A stretch of 64,000 nt of DNA from Pseudomonas kermanshahensis (GCF_014269205.2 NZ_JABWRY020000001.1:4636001-4700000); one strand, 5' to 3'; positions 25,465 to 35,086 are shown, counted from the stretch's first letter. Translations and numbers: made by a program. The notes: generated by a model from the sequence alone, not told the origin.

Positions 25465-26937
25465 ATGATCGATTTATTCAGCGGACTGGATGCCTGGGTG
25501 TTGGTGAGCCTCCTGCTCGCCTTGACCTTCGTACTCGCCTTCGAGTTCATCAATGGCTTTCATGACACCGCCAACGCGGTAGCTACCGTCATCTATACCA
25601 AAGCCATGCCGCCGCACCTCGCCGTGTTCTTCTCCGGCGTGTTCAACTTCCTCGGCGTTCTGCTCGGTGGTGTCGGGGTGGCCTATGCCATCGTTCACCT
25701 GCTGCCGGTAGAGCTGCTGATCAATGTGAACACCGGACACGGCCTGGCCATGGTCTTCTCGCTGTTGGCTGCGGCCATCACCTGGAACCTGGGCACCTGG
25801 TACTTCGGTATCCCGGCTTCCAGCTCGCACACGCTGATCGGCTCGATCCTCGGTGTTGGCCTGGCCAACGCCCTGATCAACGACATCCCGCTGGGCGATG
25901 GCGTCAACTGGCAGAAGGCGATCGACATCGCCATGTCGCTGGTGGTCTCGCCCATGGCCGGTTTCGCGGTCGCTGCGCTGGTGCTGATCGGCCTTAAATG
26001 GTGGCGCCCGCTGTCCAAGATGCACAAGACGCCTGAACAGCGCCGCAAGCTCGACGACAAGAAGCACCCGCCGTTCTGGAACCGCCTGGTACTGGTGATT
26101 TCGGCCATGGGCGTAAGCTTCGTGCACGGTTCCAACGATGGCCAGAAAGGCATTGGCCTGATCATGCTGGTGCTGATCGGTATCGTGCCGGCCAAGTTCG
26201 TGCTCGACCTGAACAGCACCACCTACCAGATCGAACGCACCCGCGACGCCACCCTGCACATGAGCCAGTTCTACGAGCGCAATGCCGCCACCCTGGGTGA
26301 GTTCCTGGCGTTGGGCAAGGCCAAGGCGAGCGACCTGCCGGAACAGTTCAGTTGCAACCCGCAGCAGACCGAGCCGACCATCGCCGCACTGCAGGCCTCG
26401 CTCAAGGGCGTGACCGACTACCACACCCTGGATGCCGAGAAGCGCGTGGAAGTTCGCCGCTACCTGCTCTGCCTGGATGACACGGCGAAAAAGGTCGGCA
26501 AGCTGCCAGGCCTGGATGCCCGTGAAAAGGCAGACCTTGAGAAGCTGCGCAAAGACCTCACCGCCACCACCGAATACGCACCGTTCTGGGTGATCGTGGC
26601 CGTTGCCCTGGCCTTGGGCCTGGGTACCATGGTCGGCTGGAAGCGCGTGGTCCTGACCGTTGGCGAGAAGATCGGCAAGCAGGGCATGACCTACGCCCAG
26701 GGCATGTCGGCGCAGATCACAGCGGCCTGTGCCATCGGCATGGCCAACGTGTTCAGCCTGCCGGTATCGACCACCCACGTGTTGTCGTCCGGCGTGGCCG
26801 GTACCATGGTCGCCAACAAGAGCGGCCTGCAAGGCGGCACCGTGAAGACCATCCTGCTGGCCTGGATCCTGACCCTGCCTGCCTCGATGGGCTTGGCAGC
26901 TGGCCTGTTCTGGCTGGCGTCCAAGGCGATCGGCTGA
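25465..26937 (+). CDS. PiT-family inorganic phosphate transporter
   Basis: A 490-residue inner-membrane protein. Both PiT signature repeats are present: GFHDTANAVATVIYTKAM at about residues 31-48 and SFVHGSNDGQKGIGL near 215. About ten hydrophobic segments surround a hydrophilic central loop (residues ~240-370) typical of the longer proteobacterial PitA type. It imports neutral metal-phosphate with protons at low affinity. A monocistronic gene, with a strong terminator 16 bp after the stop. Confidence 0.93.
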   Translation: MIDLFSGLDAWVLVSLLLALTFVLAFEFINGFHDTANAVATVIYTKAMPPHLAVFFSGVFNFLGVLLGGVGVAYAIVHLLPVELLINVNTGHGLAMVFSLLAAAITWNLGTWYFGIPASSSHTLIGSILGVGLANALINDIPLGDGVNWQKAIDIAMSLVVSPMAGFAVAALVLIGLKWWRPLSKMHKTPEQRRKLDDKKHPPFWNRLVLVISAMGVSFVHGSNDGQKGIGLIMLVLIGIVPAKFVLDLNSTTYQIERTRDATLHMSQFYERNAATLGEFLALGKAKASDLPEQFSCNPQQTEPTIAALQASLKGVTDYHTLDAEKRVEVRRYLLCLDDTAKKVGKLPGLDAREKADLEKLRKDLTATTEYAPFWVIVAVALALGLGTMVGWKRVVLTVGEKIGKQGMTYAQGMSAQITAACAIGMANVFSLPVSTTHVLSSGVAGTMVANKSGLQGGTVKTILLAWILTLPASMGLAAGLFWLASKAIG

Positions 26938-26952
26938 GCGACACCGCTGTAG

Positions 26953-26979
26953 AAAAAGGCGCCTTCGGGCGCCTTTTTC
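26953..26979 (+). terminator. Intrinsic terminator of the PiT gene
   Basis: 11-bp perfect stem AAAAAGGCGCC / GGCGCCTTTTT with a TTCG tetraloop; A-run and T-run make it work in both directions. Confidence 0.95.
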
Positions 26980-26994
26980 ATATTACCGCGCCTC

Positions 26995-27089
26995 TGTAGG
27001 AGCAGCCTTGCGCTGCGAAAACGTCGGCAAAGGCACTACAGCTTCATAGGCTGTACCGGCCTCTTCGCAGCACAAGGCTGCTCCTACAG
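26995..27089. repeat. Inverted REP pair
   Basis: TGTAGGAGCAGCCTTGCGCT with GCGAA on the left and the mirror CTCTTCGCAGCACAAGGCTG with CTCCTACA on the right, between the phosphate transporter and the convergent HerA-like gene. Confidence 0.88.
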
Positions 27090-27101
27090 TGCGTGGCGCT
27101 G

Positions 27102-28577
27102 CTAGCGCTTCTTGCCCCCCAACAACGACCCCATCAGCCCGCGCACCAATTGCCGACCCAACTGATTGGCCGCCTGCCGCACGGCGGACTTGATCGCCTG
27201 CCCCGCTGCACTCTGCAAAAAATCGCCAGCCTTGTCGGCAAAGCTCTCTTCATCGGCCTTCGGCACTGGCGCTGGCTCGACAGGCTCACCTTTGCGCTGA
27301 GTGAGCATTTCATAAGCCGATTCACGGTCCACCGGCTTGTCATAACGCCCGGCCAGCGGTGACGAGGTAATCAATGCAGTGCGCTCAGCCGCACTCAATG
27401 GCCCGATACGCGACTGCGGCGGCGCGATCAGCACCCGCTGCACCATGGCGGGGGTGCCCTTCTCTTCCAGCGTACCGACCAACGCTTCACCAATACCCAG
27501 CTCGGTCAGCACCGCCAGGCTGTCGAATGCGGGGTTGGGGCGGAAACCATCGGCCACGGCCCGCAGCGACTTCTGCTCTTTTGCGGTGAACGCACGCAAA
27601 CCATGCTGGATGCGCAAACCCAGTTGGGCCAGCACCGCATCGGGTAGATCACCTGGCGACTGGGTCACGAAATAGACCCCCACGCCCTTGGAGCGAATCA
27701 GCCGAACCACCTGCTCCAGGCGGTCCTGCAACGCCTTGGGCGTGCCATTGAACAGCAAGTGCGCTTCATCGAAGAACAGCGCCAGAACTGGCTTGTCGGC
27801 ATCGCCGCGCTCTGGCAACTGTTCGAACAACTCCGCCAACAGCCACAGCAGGAAGGTTGCATACACCTTCGGCGCTTCATGCACCAGCCGGCTGGCATCG
27901 AGCAGGTGGATGCGCCCACGGCCGTCACTGCCGAGCCGCAGCAAGTCTTCGAGTTGCAACGCGGGCTCACCGAACAGCGCCTCGGCACCTTGCTGCTCCA
28001 GGGTCGCCAGGCGACGCAGCAAGGCCTGGGTGGAGGCACTGGTCATCAGCGCGCTGTCTTCACCCAGCATCTGCGGGTTGTCCTTCAGGTGCGCCAGCAG
28101 CGCCTTGAGGTCCTTGAGGTCGAGCAACAGCAGGCCTTCACGGTCGGCCACCTTGAATGCGGCATACAAGGCTGCCTGCTGGCTGTCGGTCAGTTCCAGC
28201 AGGTTGCCCAGCAGCAGCGGCCCCATTTCGCTGAGGGTCGTGCGCAAGGGGTGGCCGGACTGCCCGGCGATATCCCACAGGCTTACCGGATAAGCCTGCG
28301 GCGTATGCCCCAACCAAGACATGCCGGCAATGCGTTCGGCCACCTTGCCCTGCGGTGCGCCCGCCGCACCCAGGCCGCACAGGTCGCCTTTTACATCGGC
28401 CGCGAACACTGCCACGCCCGCATCACTGAACACCTCGGCTAGGTGCTGCAAGGTGACCGTCTTGCCGGTGCCCGTGGCGCCGGCCACCAGGCCGTGACGG
28501 TTGGCGAGGCGCATGGCTTGATTGACAGGCTGACCATCAAGGCCCGCCCCTACAACTATTTGCGAAGAATCCGACAT
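27102..28577 (-). CDS. HerA-like ATPase (DUF853, YjgR family)
   Basis: A 491-residue P-loop protein. Walker A GATGTGKT at residues 33-40, Walker B LALFFDEAHLLF in the middle, then an arginine-finger-type region (VGVYFVTQSPGDLP). Full match in length and order to the DUF853/YjgR family, which belongs to the HerA-FtsK superfamily. The tail (residues ~430-490) is Lys/Ala-rich with GRQLVRGLMGSLLGGKKR, typical of the family. The cellular role is not established. It diverges from the chemoreceptor gene. Confidence 0.88.
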   Translation of the reverse strand: MSDSSQIVVGAGLDGQPVNQAMRLANRHGLVAGATGTGKTVTLQHLAEVFSDAGVAVFAADVKGDLCGLGAAGAPQGKVAERIAGMSWLGHTPQAYPVSLWDIAGQSGHPLRTTLSEMGPLLLGNLLELTDSQQAALYAAFKVADREGLLLLDLKDLKALLAHLKDNPQMLGEDSALMTSASTQALLRRLATLEQQGAEALFGEPALQLEDLLRLGSDGRGRIHLLDASRLVHEAPKVYATFLLWLLAELFEQLPERGDADKPVLALFFDEAHLLFNGTPKALQDRLEQVVRLIRSKGVGVYFVTQSPGDLPDAVLAQLGLRIQHGLRAFTAKEQKSLRAVADGFRPNPAFDSLAVLTELGIGEALVGTLEEKGTPAMVQRVLIAPPQSRIGPLSAAERTALITSSPLAGRYDKPVDRESAYEMLTQRKGEPVEPAPVPKADEESFADKAGDFLQSAAGQAIKSAVRQAANQLGRQLVRGLMGSLLGGKKR

Positions 28578-28594
28578 CTTCTTTCATCCTCTTC

Positions 28595-28622
28595 TCAAGC
28601 TTTGCCGCGTATCGGCCGATAC
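28595..28622 (+). promoter_or_regulatory. Sigma-28 (FliA) promoter of the chemoreceptor gene
   Basis: TCAAGCTT, 12-nt spacer, GCCGATAC, close to the Pseudomonas FliA consensus (TCAAG...GCCGATA). It lies about 120 bp upstream of the chemoreceptor start codon. Confidence 0.78.
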
Positions 28623-28744
28623 CTCGAGGTGATATTCGCCTAGAACACAGTAACAACCCAACTAGGACTTCCCGGGATGTTGCACTGTCTTGCAGATGTA
28701 TTCGTGCGAACGCCCGATAAAACCTTAGCGGAACCGATTACTCC

Positions 28745-30619
28745 ATGAGCAAAAGCCTTCGTTTCAGCCACAAGATTCTCTTGGCGGCCTCACTGATCGT
28801 GATACTCGCCTTCAGCCTGTTCACCCTCTATAACGATTATCTCCAGCGTAATGCCATCAGAGAGGATCTGGAGAATTATCTGACTGAAATGGGCGAGTCG
28901 ACTTCGACCAATATCCGCCACCTGTTCGAAGGCCGTATAAAGCTAGTGGAGAACCTGGCACAGAACATTGCCCAGGCCCCCAACGACGCTGAAACCCTGA
29001 TGGGGCAGAATGCGCTGATCACAAGCTTCCTCACGGTGTACCTGGGCAAGGTCGATGGCAGTTTCAGCGTGCGCCCGGACGCCAAGATGCCTGAGGGTTA
29101 TGACCCACGCACCCGCCCCTGGTACAAGGACGGCATGAACGCCTCTGGCGCAACGTTGACCGAACCGTACATCGACATGACCACCAACAAGATGGTCATC
29201 GGCATCCTCAGCAAGGTCTCCAACAGCGTTGGCGTGGTCGGCGGCGACCTGGCCCTCGACGGCTTGGTGCAGATCATCAACTCGCTGAACTTCGGCGGCA
29301 TGGGCTACGCCTTCCTGGTCAACGACCAAGGTAAAATCCTGGTACACCCGGACCAGAGCCTGGTGATGAAATCGCTGTCAGACCTGTTCCCTCAGCACAC
29401 GCCGAAACTGTCCGGTGAGCTGACAGAAGTTCAGGCCCAGGGCGAGACCCGCCTGCTCACCTTCACCCCGATCAAAGGCCTGCCTTCGGCCAACTGGTAC
29501 ATCGGCCTGTCGGTGGACAAGGACAAAGCCTTCTCCATGCTCAGCACCTTCCGCACCTCGGCGGTGATCGCCACGCTGGTCGCGGTGGTCATCATCATCG
29601 GCCTGCTCGGCTTGCTGATTCGCGTGCTGATGCAACCGTTGCTGACCATGACCCGCGCCATGGAAGACATCGCCGAAGGCGAAGGCGACCTGACCAAGCG
29701 TCTGCGCATCCACAACCACGACGAATTCGGCCTGCTCGGCAGCGCCTTCAACCGCTTCGTCGAGCGTATCCACGGTTCCATCCGCGAAGTGTCCTCGGCC
29801 ACCGAGCAGGTCAATGAAGTGGCCCTGCGCGTGATCAGCGCCTCGAACTCGTCGATGACCAACTCGGATGAGCAATCCAACCGCACCAACAGCGTCGCCG
29901 CCGCCATCAACGAACTGGGCGCCGCGGCACAGGAAATCGCCGGCAATGCCGCCCAGGCCTCGCAACACGCCAGCTCCGCACGGCTGCTGGCCGAAGAGGG
30001 CCAGCAGGTGGTCGAGCGCAATATCGCCGCGATGAACCGCCTGTCCGACCTGATCGTCACCTCCAGTGCGCACATCGAGACGCTCAACAGCAAGACCGTC
30101 AACATTGGCCAGATTCTCGAAGTCATCACCAGCATCTCCCAGCAGACCAACCTGCTGGCCTTGAACGCGGCGATCGAAGCCGCCCGCGCCGGTGAAGCCG
30201 GGCGTGGCTTTGCCGTGGTCGCCGACGAGGTGCGCAACCTGGCACACCGCACCCAAGAATCGGCACAACAGGTGCAGACCATGATCGAAGAGCTGCAGGT
30301 CGGTGCCCGCGAGTCGGTCGATACCATGGGCCAGAGCCAGCGCCACAGCCAGGACAGCGTGCAAATCGCCAACCAGGCCGGCGAGCGGCTGGACAGCGTG
30401 ACGGTGCGTATCGGCGAGATCGACGGCATGAACCAGTCGGTGGCCACCGCCACCGAAGAGCAGACGGCCGTGGTCGAGGCGATCAACATGGACATCAACG
30501 AGATCAACATGCTCAACCAGGAAGGTGTCGAAAACCTGCAGGCCACCCTGCGCGCGTGTTCGGACCTGGAGCAACAGGCTTCGCGCCTGAAACACCTGGT
30601 GGGCAGCTTCCGCATCTAA
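28745..30619 (+). CDS. mcpG: Methyl-accepting chemotaxis protein with dCache domain, McpG-like
   Basis: A 624-residue chemoreceptor. TM1 at about residues 12-30; periplasmic double-Cache domain to ~275 with the amino-acid-type ligand motif [11 protein letters not shown] (about 119-129) and [10 protein letters not shown]2 at about 277-297; HAMP; then the signalling hairpin [37 protein letters not shown]. It looks like P. putida McpG (PP_1371), a GABA receptor, which also follows a HerA-like gene as I recall; the ligand here is inferred. Transcribed from a visible sigma-28 promoter, placing it in the flagellar regulon. Confidence 0.82.
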   Translation: MSKSLRFSHKILLAASLIVILAFSLFTLYNDYLQRNAIREDLENYLTEMGESTSTNIRHLFEGRIKLVENLAQNIAQAPNDAETLMGQNALITSFLTVYLGKVDGSFSVRPDAKMPEGYDPRTRPWYKDGMNASGATLTEPYIDMTTNKMVIGILSKVSNSVGVVGGDLALDGLVQIINSLNFGGMGYAFLVNDQGKILVHPDQSLVMKSLSDLFPQHTPKLSGELTEVQAQGETRLLTFTPIKGLPSANWYIGLSVDKDKAFSMLSTFRTSAVIATLVAVVIIIGLLGLLIRVLMQPLLTMTRAMEDIAEGEGDLTKRLRIHNHDEFGLLGSAFNRFVERIHGSIREVSSATEQVNEVALRVISASNSSMTNSDEQSNRTNSVAAAINELGAAAQEIAGNAAQASQHASSARLLAEEGQQVVERNIAAMNRLSDLIVTSSAHIETLNSKTVNIGQILEVITSISQQTNLLALNAAIEAARAGEAGRGFAVVADEVRNLAHRTQESAQQVQTMIEELQVGARESVDTMGQSQRHSQDSVQIANQAGERLDSVTVRIGEIDGMNQSVATATEEQTAVVEAINMDINEINMLNQEGVENLQATLRACSDLEQQASRLKHLVGSFRI

Positions 30620-30638
30620 TGACGGTTCAATAGCCCCC

Positions 30639-30733
30639 TGTAGGAGCAGCCTTGCGCTGCGAAGAGGCCAGCTCAGCCCACAAAGCTGTAGCGTCCGTGC
30701 CGACCTCTTCGTAGCACAAGGCTGCGCCTACAA
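30639..30733. repeat. Inverted REP pair
   Basis: TGTAGGAGCAGCCTTGCGCT on the left, GTAGCACAAGGCTGCGCCTA on the right, 20-50 bp after the chemoreceptor gene. Confidence 0.87.
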
Positions 30734-30862
30734 GCCCGCAGCAACCAGCCCAACCTCGATCGAACAAACTATCCTTCTGGTAGGTCAACCTTTAGGCGCG
30801 TCATCGCCGGTCCATTACGGCCGGATGACAGACCCGAAGACGATCCCGGAGGGATGCTGATC

Positions 30863-31975
30863 GTGCACATTGCCGACATCACCATGTTCTACGCCCCCGC
30901 CAGTGGTGGCGTACGTACCTATCTTGATGCCAAACACCGCCGCCTCGATGCCATCCAAGGCGTGCGCCACAGCTTGTTGATCCCCGGCGCCAGCGCGCAA
31001 CACACCGATGGCATCTACCAGGTGCCGGCCCCACCCCTGCCCTTTGGCAATGGCTACCGCTTCCCGGTGCGCCTGGCGCCCTGGTGCAATGTGCTGCGCA
31101 GCCTCAAACCCGACCTGATCGAAGTCGGCGACCCGTACCTGACCGCCTGGGCTGCCTTGGAGGCACGCCGCCAGCTGGATGTGCCGGTGATTGGCTTCTA
31201 CCATTCCGACCTGCCGCTGCTGGTGAGCAACCGCATGGGCAATTGGTTCACGCCCAATGTCGAAGCCTACGTCAGCAAGCTGTACGGCAACTTCGACCGG
31301 GTTCTGGCCCCCAGCCAGGTGATGGCCGACAAATTGCGCCGGCTGGGCATACGCGATGTGCATGTGCAGCGCCTGGGTGTAGACCTGGCCACCTTCAATC
31401 CCGACCACCGCGACCCGCACCTGCGCGCGGAACTTGGGATTGCCGACACCAGCCGCCTGCTGATCTACGCCGGCCGTGGCTCGCGGGAAAAGAACCTGCC
31501 GGTTCTGCTCAACTGCATGCAGCGCCTGGGCCGGCCCTACCACCTGTTGCTAGTGGGCTCCAACATGCCTGCGAATGTGCCGCAGAACGTCAGCGTGATC
31601 GACCACTTCTGCCCGCCGCAGGAGGTCGCCAGGCTGATGGCCAGTGCCGACCTGCTGGTGCATGCCGGCGACCAGGAAACCTTTGGCCTGGTCATTCTCG
31701 AAGCCATGGCCAGCGCGACGCCAGTGGTGGCGGTGCGTGCCGGTGCCTTTGGCGAGATCGTCAACGAACAATGCGGGCGGCTGTGCCAGGCCAATGACGG
31801 GGCAGCCATGGCGCAGGCGGTGCGCCAGGTGTTCGAAGAGGGCGTGCGTACCCTCGGCACCCAAGCCCGCCGCCATGTCGAGCAACACTATTCATGGGAC
31901 AACGTGGTCGCCGGCCTGCTGCAGCATTACCAGGCCGTGCTCGGCCACCAACCGCGGGCGCGAGCCCATGGCTGA
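30863..31975 (+). CDS. Glycosyltransferase family 4
   Basis: A 370-residue GT-B glycosyltransferase. N-terminal glycine loop MFYAPASGGVRTYLDAK at residues 8-24; C-terminal donor-binding domain with RGSREKNLPVLL and the signature HAGDQETFGLVILEAMASATPVVAV. I set the start at GTG 30863: GGAGG at 30848-30852 is only 1 nt from the ATG at 30854 but 10 nt from the GTG, which gives the usual MHIADITMFYAP opening. First gene of a three-gene operon; its stop overlaps the next start. Donor and acceptor unknown. Confidence 0.86.
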   Translation: MHIADITMFYAPASGGVRTYLDAKHRRLDAIQGVRHSLLIPGASAQHTDGIYQVPAPPLPFGNGYRFPVRLAPWCNVLRSLKPDLIEVGDPYLTAWAALEARRQLDVPVIGFYHSDLPLLVSNRMGNWFTPNVEAYVSKLYGNFDRVLAPSQVMADKLRRLGIRDVHVQRLGVDLATFNPDHRDPHLRAELGIADTSRLLIYAGRGSREKNLPVLLNCMQRLGRPYHLLLVGSNMPANVPQNVSVIDHFCPPQEVARLMASADLLVHAGDQETFGLVILEAMASATPVVAVRAGAFGEIVNEQCGRLCQANDGAAMAQAVRQVFEEGVRTLGTQARRHVEQHYSWDNVVAGLLQHYQAVLGHQPRARAHG

Positions 31976-32732
31976 AACCGGCAGCGCAGCACGCAGCCTG
32001 ATGCTGGTGCTGCACGACATCGCGCCCGAGACCTGGCCCGACTACCAACCCTTCGTCGAAGCCGTCGACAAGATTGGCGGTGTGCCCATGACCTGGCTGG
32101 TGGTGCCAGACTTTCACCACCGCAACCCCCTGCACCGCTCGCCCACGTTCTGCCGCCTGCTCGACCGACGCCTGGCACTGGGTGATGAGCTGGCGTTGCA
32201 TGGCTACTACCACGCCGACGACGGCGCGCCACCGCGCAGCCCCGGGGCGTTTTTCATGCGCCGCATCTATACCCATGAAGGCGAATTCTACGGGCTGGAT
32301 CAACGTCAGGCGCTAGCACGCCTGGAACAGGGCCTAGCGGTGTTCGAGCGGCAAGCCTGGCCGGTGGCCGGCTTCGTGGCCCCCGCCTGGCTGATGAGCG
32401 AAGGCACGCGCCAGGCCCTGCGCCAGTTGCCGCTGCGCTACACCAGCACACCGCAGCACCTGTACCGCCTGCCTGAGTTCACCGCCATCGAGGCCCCCGG
32501 CCTGGTGTGGAGCGCACGCAGCGCCTGGCGCCGAAGGGTGTCGAAGGTGCTTTGCGACTGGCAATGCCAACGCTGGCGTGGCGCGCAGACCCTGCGTCTC
32601 GGCCTGCACCCGGTGGACATGCGCCACCGCGTATCACGCGACTACTGGCTACACACCCTGCAGGCGCTGCTGGCAGAGGGCCGCGAGCCGTTGACCAAAT
32701 CTGCCTGGCTGGACCGCCAGGCCAGCGCATGA
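31968..32732 (+). CDS. DUF2334 polysaccharide deacetylase-like protein
   Basis: A 254-residue protein with the NodB-like barrel pattern of DUF2334: LVLHDIAPETWPDY near residues 10-24 with the first metal Asp, LALHGYYHAD near 75-84 with the His pair, and GFVAPAWLMSEGT later. Such proteins are predicted to deacetylate a sugar polymer or glycolipid. It overlaps the glycosyltransferase by 8 bp and the next gene by 4 bp (ATGA), so the three are translationally coupled. No signal peptide, so it would act in the cytoplasm. Confidence 0.8.
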   Translation: MAETGSAARSLMLVLHDIAPETWPDYQPFVEAVDKIGGVPMTWLVVPDFHHRNPLHRSPTFCRLLDRRLALGDELALHGYYHADDGAPPRSPGAFFMRRIYTHEGEFYGLDQRQALARLEQGLAVFERQAWPVAGFVAPAWLMSEGTRQALRQLPLRYTSTPQHLYRLPEFTAIEAPGLVWSARSAWRRRVSKVLCDWQCQRWRGAQTLRLGLHPVDMRHRVSRDYWLHTLQALLAEGREPLTKSAWLDRQASA

Positions 32733-33721
32733 ATCGCCTGGGCTGGCTAGGCCTGGCCCTGCTGGGCGCGGTGTTGGTACCGACGCTGCTGGGCGGCAGC
32801 GAACTGCTGCCCCGCCTGCAACGCTTCGACCCCGGCCTGTTACTCATGCTACTGGGCATGATCGTGCTGTGCTGGGTGATCAACGCCATTCGCCTGCGCC
32901 TGCTGCTCGGCCAGCAAGGCGCACAACTGCGTTACCTGCGCAGCCTCGGCGTGGTCATGGCCACCGAGTTCGCCATCTGTACCACCCCTGGCGGCAGCGG
33001 CGGCCCGCTGACCCTCATGGCCCTGCTGGCGCGCGACCGCATTGGCCCGGCGCGCAGTGGCGCGGTATTCGCCATGGACCAGTTGAACGACTTGCTGTTT
33101 TTCTTCTGCGCGATGCTGGCGATCGCCGGCTATGCGTTGTTCCACCGCCTGGGGCACAGCCAGCAAAGCATGTTGCTGGGCAGCGCACTGTTGCTGTGTG
33201 CGGCATTGGTCGTAGTGCTGGGGCTGCTGCGCTACCGGCGCGGGCTGATGCGCTTGAACGGTCGCCTGTTACAGCGCCTGGGGATGTCTGCGGGGCGTAA
33301 ACGCCGCTGGGCGCGCAAGCTGCTGCACTTCATCGACGCCCTGGCACAAACCTGGCGCCTGCCCAAGCGCACGCTGGCACTGGTATTCACCCTGACCTGC
33401 GCGCATTGGGGCCTGCGCTACAGCGTGCTGTACCTGGTGCTGAAGGGGCTGGGCGTGGAGCTGGCGTGGATCCCCAGCTTCCTGGTGCAGATGCTCTCGC
33501 TCAGCGCCGGCCAGTTCAGCCTGTTGCCGGGTGGCGCAGGTGCCGCCGAATTGACCTCGGCAAGCCTGCTCACACCCTTGGTGGGCAGTTCGACAGCGGC
33601 CGCAGCGATCGTTATCTGGCGCGCGGTCACTTACTACTTTTATCTGCTGGCGGGTGGGCCGGTGTTCGCTTGTTTGCTGGCACGCCCGCTGCTGGAGCGT
33701 TGGCGCCGTCAGGCGGGTTGA
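32729..33721 (+). CDS. YbhN/LPG-synthase-type integral membrane flippase-like protein (UPF0104)
   Basis: A 330-residue protein of about eight hydrophobic segments, matching the membrane part of lysylphosphatidylglycerol synthase and the YbhN/AglD family: residues ~60-110 (LGVVMATEFAICTTPGGSGGPLTLMALL) and ~250-290 (LVQMLSLSAGQFSLLPGGAGAAELTS) are the two conserved blocks. It lacks the synthase domain. Family members flip or transfer lipid-linked groups. Last gene of the operon with the glycosyltransferase and DUF2334 protein, which suggests export of a modified glycolipid. Confidence 0.82.
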   Translation: MNRLGWLGLALLGAVLVPTLLGGSELLPRLQRFDPGLLLMLLGMIVLCWVINAIRLRLLLGQQGAQLRYLRSLGVVMATEFAICTTPGGSGGPLTLMALLARDRIGPARSGAVFAMDQLNDLLFFFCAMLAIAGYALFHRLGHSQQSMLLGSALLLCAALVVVLGLLRYRRGLMRLNGRLLQRLGMSAGRKRRWARKLLHFIDALAQTWRLPKRTLALVFTLTCAHWGLRYSVLYLVLKGLGVELAWIPSFLVQMLSLSAGQFSLLPGGAGAAELTSASLLTPLVGSSTAAAAIVIWRAVTYYFYLLAGGPVFACLLARPLLERWRRQAG

Positions 33722-33860
33722 GTTGCCGCCAGAGTTCGGCTGCTCCGGGGAAGTCGGTGCCGTCGGCGTCACTCAAGGCCTCGGGGTCATAGCGGGCCAG
33801 ACAGCCCTCGCCGAGGGTTGGCGGTGGTGAGGCGCCAGCTTTGTCACGTGGATCTGGCAT
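33627..33860 (-). CDS. Small hypothetical protein, antisense-overlapping its neighbour
   Basis: A 77-residue, Pro/Ala-rich hydrophilic protein (MPDPRDKAGASPPPTLGEGCLARYDPEALSDADGTDFPG). GAGGAAA precedes the ATG by about 6 nt, a good ribosome site. The last 32 codons lie antisense to the end of the flippase-like gene, which weakens the C-terminal part. It has no recognised family. A real short gene is more likely than not, but proteomic or conservation evidence is needed. Confidence 0.5.
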   Translation of the reverse strand: MPDPRDKAGASPPPTLGEGCLARYDPEALSDADGTDFPGAAELWRQLNPPDGANAPAAGVPANKRTPAHPPADKSSK

Positions 33861-33882
33861 GAGCGTTTCCTCGCGATTGAGG

Positions 33883-34013
33883 GGGCGCTTTGCGCCCCAT
33901 CGCCGGCAAGCCGACTCCCACAGGTGCGGCGCTAGCCTTGGAGGCTACACAGTTCGGGTGGGAGCAACTGTCTTGTGGTGGTTGTGCCGGCGATGGGCTG
34001 CGAAGCAGGCCGG
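33883..34013. repeat. REP-like inverted pair (divergent subtype)
   Basis: GGGGCGC-TTT-GCGCCCC hairpin plus ATCGCCGGCAAGCCGACTCC on the left; GGGAGCAACTG...GCCGGCGATGGGC on the right. Less symmetric than the others. Confidence 0.6.
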
Positions 34014-34020
34014 CTCGGTA

Positions 34021-34872
34021 TCAGTCGAACACCACGGTCTTGTTGCCGTGCACCAGCACGCGGTCTTCCAGGTGATAACGCAGGCCGCGGGCCAGCACCA
34101 TCTTCTCGACATCACGGCCGAAGCGGACCATGTCTTCGATACTGTCGGCATGGCTGACACGTACCACGTCCTGCTCGATGATCGGGCCGGCATCCAGCTC
34201 TTCGGTCACGTAGTGGCACGTCGCACCGATCAGCTTCACGCCGCGCAGGGCCGCTTGATGGTACGGCTTGGCACCGACGAAGGATGGCAGGAAGCTGTGG
34301 TGGATGTTGATCACTTTTTCAGCGTAGTCCTGGCACAGCTGCGGCGGCAGGATTTGCATGTAGCGAGCCAGCACTACCACGTCGGCCGCGTGTTCCTGGA
34401 CCAGGCGCGACACTTCGGCGAAGGCTGGCGCCTTGTCCTTGGGGTCGACCGGTACATGGAAGAACGGAATGCCGTGCCACTCGACCATGCTGCGCAGGTC
34501 GTTGTGGTTGGAGATAACGCACGGGATATCGCAATCCAGCTCATCGGTGTGCCAGCGGTGCAGCAGGTCGGCCAGGCAGTGGGATTCGCGGCTGGCCATC
34601 AACACCACGCGCTTTTTTTGCGCCGAGTCGGTCACACGCCAGGTCATGGAGAACTCTTCGGCGATGGGCGCGAACGCCTCGCGGAATGCCTCGATACCGA
34701 ATGGCAGGGATTCGGCACGGATTTCATGACGCATGAAGAACCAACCACTCTGTTCATCGGAGTGGTGGCTGGCTTCGTTGATCCAGCCATTGTACAAGGC
34801 CAGGAAATTACTGACTTTCGCCACGATGCCAACACGGTCGGGGCAGGCGATCACCAGACGATAGGTGCGCAT
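34021..34872 (-). CDS. purU: PurU, formyltetrahydrofolate deformylase
   Basis: A 283-residue enzyme with an N-terminal ACT domain (MRTYRLVIACPDRVGIVAKVSNFL, residues 1-80) and a C-terminal formyltransferase-like hydrolase domain carrying HHSFLPSFVGAKPYHQA and the downstream catalytic Asp (EELDAGPIIEQDV). It releases formate from 10-formyl-THF to balance the one-carbon pool. The ATG at 34872 is the family start; the nearby upstream ATG adds eight residues not found in PurU. Single gene. Confidence 0.95.
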   Translation of the reverse strand: MRTYRLVIACPDRVGIVAKVSNFLALYNGWINEASHHSDEQSGWFFMRHEIRAESLPFGIEAFREAFAPIAEEFSMTWRVTDSAQKKRVVLMASRESHCLADLLHRWHTDELDCDIPCVISNHNDLRSMVEWHGIPFFHVPVDPKDKAPAFAEVSRLVQEHAADVVVLARYMQILPPQLCQDYAEKVINIHHSFLPSFVGAKPYHQAALRGVKLIGATCHYVTEELDAGPIIEQDVVRVSHADSIEDMVRFGRDVEKMVLARGLRYHLEDRVLVHGNKTVVFD

Positions 34873-35086
34873 GAATGAGACTCCAGAACTTCGCAAAGGC
34901 GCTCATTCTAGCGGCCCGCCAGGAAAAACGCAGTATGGATCGCACCGCGTGCGTTGTGCACACCGCCAGGCACACAAGACGTGGCCCTGTTCAGCGGCAT
35001 GACAAAACGCAGGGCTAATGTAAATTTTTGTTCACGCAGAGAAATGTTGTGACAGCTTAATTAACAGTTAATGGCCCATTTGTATG

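Noticed and set aside
28700..28720. CCCGATAA, similar to a sigma-28 -10, 30 bp before the chemoreceptor gene
   Set aside because: No TCAAG-like -35 at the right distance; the full promoter lies at 28595-28622.
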